This document shows, piece by piece, positions 32,652 to 43,600 of a stretch of DNA of 64,000 nt. The stretch is from Purpureocillium takamizusanense. Taxonomy: Eukaryota > Ascomycota > Sordariomycetes > Hypocreales > Ophiocordycipitaceae. Position 1 is the first letter of the stretch; each line of letters starts with the position of its first letter. Made by a program: the position numbers and the translations under genes. The notes beneath the pieces are model-generated. The model ran no database searches, was not told the origin of the DNA, and saw only the letters and a program-made list of their open reading frames with translations. The stretch spans positions 4,154,001 through 4,218,000 of the forward strand of contig NC_063069.1 of assembly GCF_022605165.1 (NCBI RefSeq), read 5' to 3'.

Positions 32652-35168
32652 CTATTTAGACGGTGCGCTGGGAGTTTCGGCTGGCAGGTCTGGCACCACA
32701 GACACCGTCGCACCGATCACATCGTCGTCCTCCGGACCCAATTTGGTGGCAAGCTTCGCGTCTGCCTTCCACGTCACCTCCTTCTTTCTCCGGCTTGTGC
32801 TCTGCTTGTCCGAATTCCCGCGCTTATATCTGCTGGCTAACTGCGCGGAATCGAGCTCGACGGGCGGGTTGACGACAGTCAGATTGAAGTACACGGGCCC
32901 CTGCGGCGCCAGCGAAGGCGCCAGCGAAGGCGCCAGAGGCGGCGGAGGCTGTGGCGGCTGCTGCTGCATGGGCTTTTCTGGAGGCGCGTTGTAGGGTTCG
33001 ACAGGATAGACGCCGCTCTGCAACCTGTCGACTTGCCGCTCCCGTTCCCGCGGCTCCAGAAGCTCCTCAATCGCATCCGCTTTCTTCTGGTAGGCTTCCT
33101 TGGCCCGTTTCCCTGGCGTCAAGGCGCGAATGATCATGCACTGGGCGTAGTCCTGCCAGGTACTGCGCCGCCCCGTCTCGCCCTGAGTGAGGATGTCGCG
33201 CCTCAACACTTCCAAGGATGATGGCGTCTGTTTGAGCATGTACCGGAACAGCAACCTGGTCTGGCGCGCCAAACCACTGCCCACGGTGGCCTGCATGGCA
33301 TCGAGCTTTGCCACGACTAACTCAGGCGCTTCCTCGCCCTGCTCCATGGCTTCGAGGATACAAGCCTCTTGCAGTTCCACATCGCCTAGATCCTCTGCCG
33401 CCTTCATCACTGCCTTGGTGGTGAGCTTTGCGGCTTGGGTGATTTTGGTCTTGCGAGGTAGCCACAGAGGCTTCTCATCTTCCAGAGGCGCATACAAAGG
33501 CAGGCTGGTCCGCGGAAAGAGATATCTGCTGACGAAGAAACTCCCATAACAGCCAGACTCCAGTGCCAGAGGAATCGGCCGTTGTTCGCCCACGTCGTCA
33601 TTATAGCTCTCTAGCAGAACCCCGGCCATGGTGTAGCGAAGGCAGGGACGAGACTTGAGGTTGTGCGTGTCCCCCGATATCAGGGCGCTGGCATACTTGC
33701 TGGCGTGGTCCAGGCATAGGTCAATGGCTTTTCTCTTCCTGGGAAGCGCCATGTACGCAAGTGCGAGTGAAGTAAAGAGGTCGACCAGAGCGAATGCAGA
33801 TGCCTCATCTGGGCTGTCCCAATCAGCGAGCAGGCGTTGAATTACGTCTTCGTCAGACGACAGCGAACTGTAGCCGACATACGGTAACAGCAATCTCGAG
33901 ACAGTTTCCACGCCGCAAATGGGCTCCAGGGCCAGGAAGAGATTGCATAGCTCCCATACCATCCCCTGCCTCCATAGGTGAGTATAGAGGTCGGCGAATG
34001 TGTAGGGACTAAAGCGTTCCTGAAGGTCGTCGAGCGAGGCAGCGGAAACTATGAGCACGAGATGTAACAGCTCCATCTAGTCTGCTGTCAACACTCAACG
34101 ACGTTTTTCATGTCATGCGCTGCACGTGCTCACCTCTGTGGAGTCAAGGTTCGGGAAGCCCTCCTGCAACAGGTCCAGCGCCTTGTCACCAAGCTTGTCG
34201 ACGTCTTGCAACACCGGGGTGTCAATGTCGCTTTCCAATCCCATCATATATACTAGCAGATCCCAGTTCAGCTCTAATGCATCGTCGGCCGCGGCCTCTT
34301 GTGGGGGAAACCGCTTCGCGAGCTCGGTAAATTCTTTTGAGTTGACTCGCTCGCTGAGGAAGCGACCGTATTGCGTCATGACGTATTTGTTGTCGAGGAA
34401 GTGCTCCAGGTGGCTCTCGAAATGTCGAGCGGCGTCGTTGAAGCGACCCAGTCGCCGCAGCCGCGAGAACTCTTCGAGGGCATCTTGTAGGTCGTCTGTC
34501 GTATCGAGGGACATGTGGACGGTCACGTCTTGAGGCTCGAGCGGATTCAACTCAAAAGTAAGGGGCTCCTTGACTGCTGACCCTGGTTGCTTCAAGGCCT
34601 TGCTCCGGGGACCGTTCTCTGCATCAACGCCGTAGAGGTCCTGCTTCGCGTCGGGTCTCGAAGAATAGAGCCCGCTATACTGCTGCAGCGGGTCCTGCAG
34701 CGGCGCCTGCGGAGGGGGGTAGCTGCTCCCTTGCTGTTCATGGTATGTGTAGCCGTCAGATTGTGTCGAGTTGGAGGCGTAGGGGTTGAAAGTGCTCTGA
34801 GAGACGTTGGGGTACCCAGGAGGGCGGTATGGTTGGTAACGGCCCTCTTCCTGAGCAGGCGGATACGGCTGGTACCCCATGTCGCTCTGATAGGGTTTAG
34901 ACGATGAGGAGTAAGGATAGAATGATGTGGGATTTGGCGAGTCGATGGGAAATGGAGCGGGATATCCAGGTTCGCTGGCCTTTGTTTCCCCTATTTGCGA
35001 CGAGGACGCAGCTTGTGTCGCCGAGGTATAAGGGTAAAAGGTACCCGGCGGTGGCGGATAGTAGGGCTGCATCTTCGGGCGCTGTCTTTGCTGACGGGCG
35101 TCTCTATCGCCTTTCGGCGCGAAGCCAGGGCGAAAGCGAGGGCCACCGAGTCTCTCGTACGCGTCCAT
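32652..35168 (-). CDS. Uncharacterised fungal protein with Pro/Tyr-rich N-terminus and helical repeat-like core
   Basis: Two exons: 35168-34134 and 34076-32652, with a 57-bp intron (GTGAGC donor, CTAG acceptor) at phase 0; 819 aa. I do not recognise a named family. The first 180 residues are disordered, rich in Tyr, Pro, Gln and Ser with repeated YPPPP, FYPY and YQPY motifs. The core (about 210-720) is alpha-helical and reads like stacked helical repeats: DLQDALEEFSRLRRLGRFNDAARHFESHL, FADLYTHLWRQGMVWELCNLFLALEP, EDLGDVELQEACILEAME. A tandem PSLAPSLA stretch (about 32902-32938) precedes the basic C-terminal RRKKEVTWKADAK. Helical repeats plus a low-complexity head suggest a scaffold or an RNP/vesicle factor, but this is inference. 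The gene is divergent from 35680-37419. Confidence 0.8.
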
Positions 35169-35679
35169 CGTGCGTGAGCGATATTATCACGGGTTGTCGC
35201 GGCGCAGAGTCAACCAGATTTGAAGAGTCTGGTGAGAGTTGGTTGTATGTACATGCGTGGCAAGGACTTTGAGCAACACCCCGGGCGCGACGATCCACGA
35301 CATGGTGTCAGGTCGACATGCAGGCGAGAGGGAGCCAAAGACGGCCTCGACCTCGACTCAGCCGCACGGGCGATGAGCTGCTGTGGGCGTGGCTGAGAGG
35401 CTGATGACCCCCCTGCTGGGCGGCCTTCTCAGGATGACTATTGCTTGTTGTGTTGCATCAGAAAATGCCCCTAATGCAAGGCGAAATCGCCTGTTGCTTC
35501 GCCATACATCAGGCCGGGCTGTTGTCCCATGGTCTGTCTGCAGGGTCGCCCTTCCGGCCTTTCTTGCCACGACGCGCCTGACCCAAGGACCTCAGTCAGT
35601 CGCAAACCCCTCGACTCGTTTTCTCAAGTCCTTGACTCAAAAGTCCTTGACCTGCCGGCACTTGGCTGGGACGTTCATC
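35169..35679. promoter_or_regulatory. Divergent promoter region between two uncharacterised genes
   Basis: 511 bp between divergent start codons. The frame of the right-hand gene stays open leftwards to about 35383 with ATGs at 35404 and 35434. A longer N-terminus is therefore formally possible, though the extra sequence looks non-protein-like. Confidence 0.5.
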
Positions 35680-37419
35680 ATGAGTGAGTATACTACTGCT
35701 CTTCCTCTTACACATCAACAGCAGACGCATTCTCCGTCCCGGCCGCTAGGTCCAGTCCTCGGAATCCGCCGCTTCGGCCGCAACGACTTTGAGCGCTTCG
35801 ATCAGGAGGCAGCCCGCGGGTCGCATATTTGCCTCGGCTCAACCACCATCGGCAAGGTCAACATCGACTGCAAGTACCATTGGAAGAAGGCACAATGGGG
35901 GGTCCTGGGCGTCGAGAAGCGGCCGGCCGGCATCGTCTACATGGACATTACGTTTAGACAGCCGCACGGGTGGTGGCTCGAACACGCGAGCGTCTTCGTC
36001 ACCGTGGGCGAGGACAAGTCGTCGTACGCGCTCGCCGCCCCGCCGCGCAAGGAGCGCGCCGCCGACAAGGTGGACCTCACGTCCGACTACGCGGTACAGA
36101 TCACAGACTACTACGGCCCGAGGTTCCTCGCGGGGACCAAGACGGTGCGCAACGAGACGCGGCACATGAAGATCACGCCGACGCTGGGGGTCCCGAGCGT
36201 GCAGGTAGGGGGCATGGGCTACGAGTCGACCAGCTCGCACGACAAGGTCGGCCGCTGGGTCTTCAAGGGCAACGTCGGCAAGCCAAAGGGCTGCGACGGG
36301 CTACGGACGCTGCACTGGGAGCTGACGGAGAACTGCCTCGACCCGGAGCAGGCGCACAGCCCAGAGTTCCGCACGGGCTTCGCGTTCGAGCACAGTCGAC
36401 GGCCCCTGTACTTGCGCGTCGAGATGGAAGGCAGGCTGCAGAGCAAGGGCCAGCAGCTCAGACACGGCTTCAAGCGTTTCTCGTCACGCGGCCTCGGCAG
36501 GAAAGACGACTCGACGCTCATGTGCATCGCCTTTGAGAGGGATCACGTCTTCGAGAAGAGCCTGGACGCGGTCGCGCAGGGGTTGGACATGACGATGCAG
36601 ATGGAGAACCTGCAAAACGCACCCGTCGAGGCCCCCGACCCGACGCCGGCGAGGTTCACCGTCGATACGCACACGCCGAGATGGAGGCGGCCTGGCCCTG
36701 GCATGATGATTGGGCCCGGCCGGCTGGATGCCATCGAGGAGCGGCCCGAGACCCGGCAGATGAGCTTCCACGCCGTGAGGCAACAGGACGAGCTGCTACG
36801 ACTTCTCAGACAGACGACGGAGAACCTCCACCGGCCGCCGACAAACATAAGCCAGACCCCGCGCGCGACAATCAAGATGGAAGAGACGGAAGAGACTCTG
36901 GTGGTACTCGAGAGTAGTAGCCACGAAGAAGCCGAGAGCGATGAAGCCACGGAGTCGGTAGACACGGAGGGCTCTACACCAGCCGCCGCCGTCGCCGCCG
37001 CCGCCAGCCCCTCGGCGCATCCCCAAAGCGCAGACGAAGCATTGCTGGAGGCGCTCAAGATACCGGCGATAGTGTACATCTTGCGGATCTTTGTCATGAT
37101 CATGGGCGCGTTCAGCAGGGTGCAGCAAGGCGGCGGCGGCGACGGCGGTGGTGGCGGCGGCAGCAGACCACAGGCACCACACAACATGAGCAACGGCAAG
37201 CCACAGCCGGGTATTAGACACTACGTCGTGGCGGGAGGCAAGTTGATGAACGCCGACGGCGGCGGCGGCGGCGGCGGCGCGTTTCGACTCGACGGCGCGA
37301 GGGCGGCAGAGGGGCTTTCGATGAGGCTGGCGGCGAGCTCTCGGGCGACGGCGGCGGCAGATGGGCAGACGAGCGGGTTTTTGCAGCGAGGACAGCAGAC
37401 GCGGATACGAAGCTGGTAG
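35680..37419 (+). CDS. Uncharacterised fungal protein with a likely C-terminal membrane segment
   Basis: Single exon, 579 aa from the ATG at 35680. No named family recognised. Residues about 25-290 look like a folded beta-rich domain: LGPVLGIRRFGRNDFERF, ICLGSTTIGKVNIDCKYHWKKAQWGVLGV, PAGIVYMDITFRQPHGWWLEHASVFVTVG, KVGRWVFKGN, LRTLHWELTEN, FRTGFAFEHSRRPLYLRVEMEG. A charged linker with a VRQQDELLRLLRQTTENL helix follows. Then comes IPAIVYILRIFVMIMGAF (about 464-481), a probable membrane-inserted helix, and a Gly-rich tail with (Gly)n runs encoded by GGC repeats. From memory, similar domains occur in uncharacterised proteins of Hypocreales. A 5' GTGAGT right after ATGA mimics a splice donor, but splicing there would break the frame. 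Confidence 0.78.
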   Translation: MSEYTTALPLTHQQQTHSPSRPLGPVLGIRRFGRNDFERFDQEAARGSHICLGSTTIGKVNIDCKYHWKKAQWGVLGVEKRPAGIVYMDITFRQPHGWWLEHASVFVTVGEDKSSYALAAPPRKERAADKVDLTSDYAVQITDYYGPRFLAGTKTVRNETRHMKITPTLGVPSVQVGGMGYESTSSHDKVGRWVFKGNVGKPKGCDGLRTLHWELTENCLDPEQAHSPEFRTGFAFEHSRRPLYLRVEMEGRLQSKGQQLRHGFKRFSSRGLGRKDDSTLMCIAFERDHVFEKSLDAVAQGLDMTMQMENLQNAPVEAPDPTPARFTVDTHTPRWRRPGPGMMIGPGRLDAIEERPETRQMSFHAVRQQDELLRLLRQTTENLHRPPTNISQTPRATIKMEETEETLVVLESSSHEEAESDEATESVDTEGSTPAAAVAAAASPSAHPQSADEALLEALKIPAIVYILRIFVMIMGAFSRVQQGGGGDGGGGGGSRPQAPHNMSNGKPQPGIRHYVVAGGKLMNADGGGGGGGAFRLDGARAAEGLSMRLAASSRATAAADGQTSGFLQRGQQTRIRSW

Positions 37420-38600
37420 TAGGTAACTGGACCCTGGGAGGTGGGTGACGGCCTGTCGCGGCATTCAGAGAAGAGGGAGACGGAGGACGGCGGCACGGGG
37501 CGGAGTCATAATACTTGTATACTGGTAACTGTACACGGGCAGAGGCGAGCAGGGCAGTAAATTGTTTCCTGACTTGCGCGCTTACATGGGAAGTGTAGTA
37601 CGTAGTACGATCCCTGGCAGTGGACGACGATTTGGGCATGGCCATTGTTGTCTGGTGGGTTAGTTGGCCAGCCTCCCAGTTGGCCAGCTCTATCACTGCT
37701 CTCTTTCTCTCTCGCTCGGCCACCTCTATAGCTCTGCTTCCTCCCTTGATAGCCCATCAAGTCTCTTCATCGGCTATGCCCCTGTGCCCCTTTTGTCAGC
37801 TTTCACATTGGATGTTCCCATGATGATGATGATGGTGCTGCCGCTGACAGATGAGCTTGGCCAGCGGCCCCAACAAGCCGCAAGTGGAACATGGCTCTCT
37901 TCCCCCCAGCAAGTGGCGTTGAGCCGCCCACGCATTGATGGGGGAGCTGGGGGCCAGGGGAGGGGGGATCTGGATTTCAGCCGCACAGCCAGGGGCGGGG
38001 TTACGGCCGCTGGCGATTCAGGACTCCAGAGATCAAAGTTGTGCATATGGCATCTTCAACCTGCGAACCGTTTCGGCAGGATTGACGTTTCTCGGAGGAA
38101 GGAATGTGAGCAAGGTCATGTCGGCGGCACAAGCAAGCCCCCCCGAATGCCGTCTGGTCCCATGACTTGCCGTTTCCCAGGCCGCAGCAAACGCGGGCAA
38201 CGCTTCGGCCGAAACGAGCATGTGCAAGCGGGCCCGACGTCCTCCGTTAATAACGTGTTGTGCTTTTCCGGTTCATCATGCACGCAGACGTCAGGAGAGG
38301 GTTGCACAGCGGCAGCCTGGAAGCAGGCCGAGATTAAAAAAAAATGAGGCCCCAAATAAGAGGACGTTTGATTCCGGAAACTTTGTGTCGTGTCGACGGG
38401 CGTGGCAACTGTCACCTCGGTCTAGGTCATGCAAGGGCCGGCTTCAGGCAGGCGGGCAGGCGGGCAGGCAGGCAAGAGAGCGAAAGTGTCATTCATGCCC
38501 GTGGAGCACGAGCATTCGGCAGAGGCGCACCCCGTTGCAATCCTCATGCCATTGCTGTTGCTCCGGAGTCCGCACAGTCACTACCATGGCAGCAGTAATA

Positions 38601-38620
38601 CAGTACAGTACAGTACAGTA
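38601..38620. repeat. (CAGTA)4 microsatellite
   Basis: Four CAGTA units. The TACAGTA word recurs elsewhere in this window's intergenic DNA. Confidence 0.85.
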
Positions 38621-39550
38621 CTTCGTAGTAGCAGCGATCAAACAGACAGCGGAAGAGCTGGGGCTCGAATGTCGTGGATGTACCGTAATGTGGTCCATCG
38701 TGGGCGCACTTTCGTCATAGACTCGACTTCTATCTCCCCTCTCGTCTCCGCGCAGTCTGCATGTGTCTAGTTTCCCCCAACGCGCTTGTCAACGAGGGAC
38801 AAGGTTCCCTGGCACAAGCCGCATCGTGCACATCCGGAGCTTCGTTCGCTGCGGCGCATTCACGGTCGGCACATCGGTGGTCAGCAAGGGGGGGGGGGCA
38901 AGCCAGGGGGGGGCAAGAGGAGAAAGCAGAAAGCCATGCTACTAATAGCAGCTGCCCGCTCACGCACCAAGACGCGCGCCCTTGACAAATCCATCCGCTA
39001 CTAGTCATTACCACTCACCAACATGGGTTATCCGTTCCGCTGCTGCCGGCCCATCACCGCACACACACCCGCCGACGGGCCGAACGTCTCCCTCCCTTCC
39101 CCCCGACCAGTCCCGGCATCTCGGAAGGCGGGTAGAGAGGGGAAAGGAAAGCATGAAAGAGGCGAGCTGCTGGGACAATGCCGCGCCGTCGGCAATCCAC
39201 ATGCGCGTTGGTAGGGTACTGCTACTACTACTGGAATTACCGCTACTTCACTCCACACGCGCGGCGAGTCTCTTCGTCCCGCGTCTGGTGGAACCCCCGG
39301 CCGCCTACGAAGGAGATACCAGCTACTGCAGCCAGCATCTTGATCGCTCGAGCTCCGTCGTCGTGGTGGTAGTATCAAACGGCCAAACACGCATTACGAC
39401 CTGATGCCGCAGTTGAGCTTTAGCTGCGTGATTCCATAACAAGACAGGACGAGTGTAGCATTGCACCGAGTCCCCCGCAGCGGCCAGAACCCAAGTCTCC
39501 AAACTTCGGATGTGCCTGGCAGTTGGCGGCTGCTCTGTATGTACGTGCCT

Positions 39551-39551
39551 G

Positions 39552-39577
<26 letters not shown>
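39551..39577. repeat. (GGC)9 microsatellite
   Basis: Nine perfect GGC units in non-coding DNA. Confidence 0.9.
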
Positions 39578-39583
<6 letters not shown>

Positions 39584-40223
39584 GTCTGACAGGCCGCGCC
39601 CTTGGAAACCCCTCCGCTATCGACGTCTTGCGCTCGTTTCACATATGCTCGTCCGTGAACAAGACTGAGCAAAAAAAGTCACAAAAATTCACCCGAGCTG
39701 AAGCTGAAGAACATCAGAGCAATGAATGATTCGGTTCCCCCGCGGCGCCAGACATGCCCACATCGGCAGCACTCAAACGCCGCCCGCATCTGCCACCCGC
39801 AACGGACAACCCTTGCTTGCCATCATCGTCATCATCACGACGGATATGTGGATGCCCGCCGCTGCCCCTCCAGCTAAAGTGGCTCCTCCCACCCCCCAGC
39901 CCAGGCTAGTAGTCGGTTGGTGGTTACTTATTACTTGCACGTACAATGTACGTACGTAGTCAGTCCTCCACACTTGTTGTTTGACGCACAGCCATTCAAC
40001 GTCCGCGGGATGTGTGTGCATGGTCAGCCCACTCGGCTCTGGGGACTAGAGCAGCTCTCGCCGGCGGCAGAGAGGAGGAGGAGGACTGGAAATGTGGCTT
40101 GTCTTGTCCTGACCCTGCTTGCCTGCACACACCCACCAAGAGCTCGCTGCGTGCCTGGCGTTGTTCTCCAACGATGGAACCGTGCGGGCTGCATGCTGTG
40201 GCGGATCGGGGGCGCCACGAGCG

Positions 40224-40250
40224 GGATGGATGGATGGATGGATGGATGGA
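40224..40250. repeat. (GGAT)6 microsatellite
   Basis: About six GGAT units about 450 bp upstream of the egt1 start codon. Confidence 0.85.
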
Positions 40251-40697
40251 CGGATGCCATCACTGATTATCCGTGACAAAGCGCGCGCCGCCCCCCCCCC
40301 CAAGCCATGCCATGCCATGCCCTTACCATGGCAATCCATCCATCTAGATACGTAGTATGCCCATCCATCAATCTCGGTCAGCCTGCACGGCCCGGCTCCT
40401 CCGCGTTATTATTCCCCTTGCCACATGTTAAACTCGCAAGCTTGTCCCATCTCCCAGTCATCAGATTTCGAAGAAGACTCCTCCCCCCTCTATCCCCTTC
40501 CCCATCTTGAACGTTTCCCTCCCCGTTCCCGGAAGTCTGTTCTTTATTAAGTAGCAGCACGGCCACCACCCACCCACGCTGCTCCCAAAAACGTTGCTCG
40601 ACCGCAGCGCTGACGAACGCGCGCTTACACCCCAAGACGACGGACGAACGCACGCACGCACGCACGCATCATCGCCCACCTCCCCCGCGCCATCATC

Positions 40698-43600
40698 ATG
40701 CCTGCCGTCAAGGAGCAGCTCCTTGGCCGCGTGCCCATCGTTGCCAGCAAGCTTGCCGGCCACGCCGCCTCCACCACCACCACCACCACAATGGACGTCG
40801 GTCAGCCTGAAGAGCTGACGGCGACAGCTGTTGCTGGTGCTGGTGCTGGTGATGGTGGTGCGCCGGCCCTTGACATCATCGATATCCGTCGCGACAAGGT
40901 CGAGATCAACCTCAAGGACGAGCTCGCCGCGCTCTTCAACCCGGCCGCCGGCGCCGGCGCCCGGTCGCTGCCCACGCTGCTGCTGTACGACGCCAAGGGC
41001 CTGCAGCTGTTTGAAGATGTACGTATTCGATTGCATGCCGCCCGCTGCCCTTTGTCTGCCTCTGCTGTCCCCCCCCTCCTCGGCCCACCACCACCGCCAT
41101 CATCCCCCCCTTCCTCCCCTCGTCCCGGGACAGCGAGAGCGCGTGTAAGAAGCTCTGCATCCCTCCCCGCCCACCGTTTGGAACAAACTACAAGGAAAGA
41201 AAAAAGCAAGGGACAACCAAGAAACAAAATATCCCCCTATTTGAAATGGCCGGTCCAACTCATGCCTCGGATGATGTCCAACCCAGATCACATATCTGGA
41301 CGAGTACTACCTCACCAACTACGAAATCGAGCTGCTCAAGCGGTCGTCGGCCGAGCTTGCGAGCAAGATCCCAGCGGGATCCATGGTGATTGAACTGGGG
41401 AGCGGGTTCGTCCTTTGATTCAAACAAGCCGGCCTTTTTGTTGGGCTGCGTGATCCCCCCCTCCCCCCCTTTTGGCCGTGCGCCCTTGACCTTGCTATAT
41501 CCCCGACCGAGGCTGACCATATGTCTCTCTCTCTCCTTGTGCTCGCGGCAACAGGAACCTGCGCAAGGTCTGTCTCCTCCTTCAGGCGTTTGAAGATCAG
41601 GCCAAGCCTATCGATTACTACGCCCTTGACCTGTCGCAGAAGGAGCTCGAGCGCACCCTCGCACATGTCCCGGCTTTCACGCACGTCTCGTGCCACGGCC
41701 TGCTGGGCACGTACGATGACGGCAAGGAGTGGCTGAGGCAGCGGGAGCTCCTGCGCCGGCCCAAGTGCATATTGCACCTGGGATCTAGCATCGGTACGTG
41801 GTGACTTTCGACCTCTTCAGGGTCACTCACTTCATCCCACGATCGTGTCAAGTCATTGACCGGCCGATGAATATAGGAAACTTCAGTCGCGATGAGGGCG
41901 CCGAGTTTCTGCAGGACTTTGCGGACCTGCTTCAGTCTGAAAATGACTGCATGATTGTCGGGCTCGACTCGTGCGGCGACCCGGACAAGGTCTAGTAAGC
42001 TCGCACCATGCGCCTGGACCCTGCATGCAGATGACATTTGCTAAAGACAACGCTCTACTACAGCCGTGCATACAACGGTTCGTTGCAATCCCTTGATCCA
42101 TCCAGACATCCACTTACACAAACTGTGCAGACAGCAAGGGCGTGACTCATCAGTAAGTGTTCCATCTGAAACCCTTACCCACGTCGTCTCCTCCGCTCAC
42201 CGTAACCCCTAGGTTCATCCTCAACGGCCTCGCGCACGCCAATGAGATATATGGCGAAAAGGTCTTTGACGTGGACGAGTGGGTCGTCATCGGCGAGTAC
42301 GTCTACGACGACCAGGGCGGCCGCCACCAGGCCTTTGTCGCCCCCGTCCGCGAGACCACCGTCCTCGGCTCCGTCGTCAAGGCCCGCGAGCGCGTCAAGA
42401 TCGAGCAGAGCCTCAAGTACTCCAAGCTTGGCGCGGAGAAGCTCTGGAAGGGAGCCGGCCTCGTAGAAGAGGCCGTGTGGACGCGCCACGGCGAGTATGG
42501 TGAGTACACACCAGAGCAGAGAGTCGTCATCGTCATCGTCATCATCATCACCATCATCATCATCATCACCATCACCATCACCATCACCACCACCACCACC
42601 ACCATCACCGTAAACATGTGATGAGCGAGGTCGTCGAGAGCTAACAAAATAAAGGCCTCCACATGCTCAAGAGAGCCAAGCTCCCCTTCAGCCGCGTGCC
42701 CAGCATCTACGCCGCCGGGCCGCTCCCCACCATGCAGGACTGGGAGGCCCTGTGGCAGGCGTGGGACGTGGTGACGCGAGGGATGCTCCCCGAGCAGGAG
42801 CTCAACGAGAAGCCCATCAAGCTGCGCAACGCGTGCATCTTCTACCTGGGCCACATCCCGACCTTCCTGGACATCCAGCTGACCAAGACGACGGGCGAGC
42901 CGCACACGGAGCCCGCCGGCTTCGTGTCCATGTTCGAGCGCGGCATCGACCCGGACGTGGACAACCCCGAGAAGTGCCACGACCACTCCCCCGTCCCCGA
43001 CGAGTGGCCCCCGGTCGTCGAGATCGCCGCGTACCAGGGCCGCGTGCGGGACCGCCTCCGCCGCCTGTACGCGGGGGGCGATGGCGGTAGCGGCGCGATG
43101 ACGATGATGCCGCGAGACGTCGCGCGCGGCGTCTGGGTCGGCTTCGAGCACGAGCTCATGCACATCGAGACGCTGCTCTACATGATGCTGCAGAGCGACC
43201 GCACGCAGCCGCCGCCGCACGCCGCGACGCCTGACTTTGAGATGATGGCCAAGAAGGCGTTTGAGGCGCGCGTCGCAAACGAGTGGTTCGACGTGCCTGC
43301 GCAGACCATCACCATCGGCATGGACGACCCCGAGGACGGCACCGACACGAGCCGTTACTTTGGCTGGTAGGCCTTTCTTCCCGCTGCTCTTGTCGTGAAG
43401 CATAAAACTAGAAAACACTGACTGAATGAATTCATCATACTAGGGACAACGAGAAGCCCGCCCGCAAGGAGGCCGTCCACGCCTTTCAAGCCAAGGGCCG
43501 TCCCATCACCAACGAAGAGGTGCGTACGCCCCCTTTACCCCCGTATCCTACCACCCTTCCCTCCCCCTATTCCTTCTCCATGACACTGATATCACGTCCA

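Larger units (their letters stand above)
37420..40697. other. 3.3 kb non-coding region upstream of egt1
   Basis: No supported gene. Simple repeats: GGCA/GGCG units at 38446-38474, (CAGTA)4 at 38601-38620, (GGC)9 at 39551-39577, GGAT units at 40224-40250 and a C-run near 40291. The final 250 bp (about 40440-40697) is C/T-rich and then contains ACGC repeats, as expected of the egt1 leader and promoter. Confidence 0.55.

Noticed and set aside
35383..35679. N-terminal extension of the protein at 35680, with ATGs at 35404 and 35434
   Set aside because: The extra 90 residues look like translated promoter DNA, and the start at 35680 leads directly to the structured domain. Not fully excluded.
35684..35721. 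Possible 38-bp intron beginning GTGAGT just after ATGA at 35680
   Set aside because: Splicing to either nearby CAG would put the downstream conserved frame out of register, and the intron would be unusually short.
42303..43418. 371-codon open frame on the minus strand inside egt1
   Set aside because: It lies antisense to the conserved Egt1 exons 7 and 8; its composition (His/Arg/Val-rich) is that of the reverse frame of GC-rich coding DNA, with no family match.
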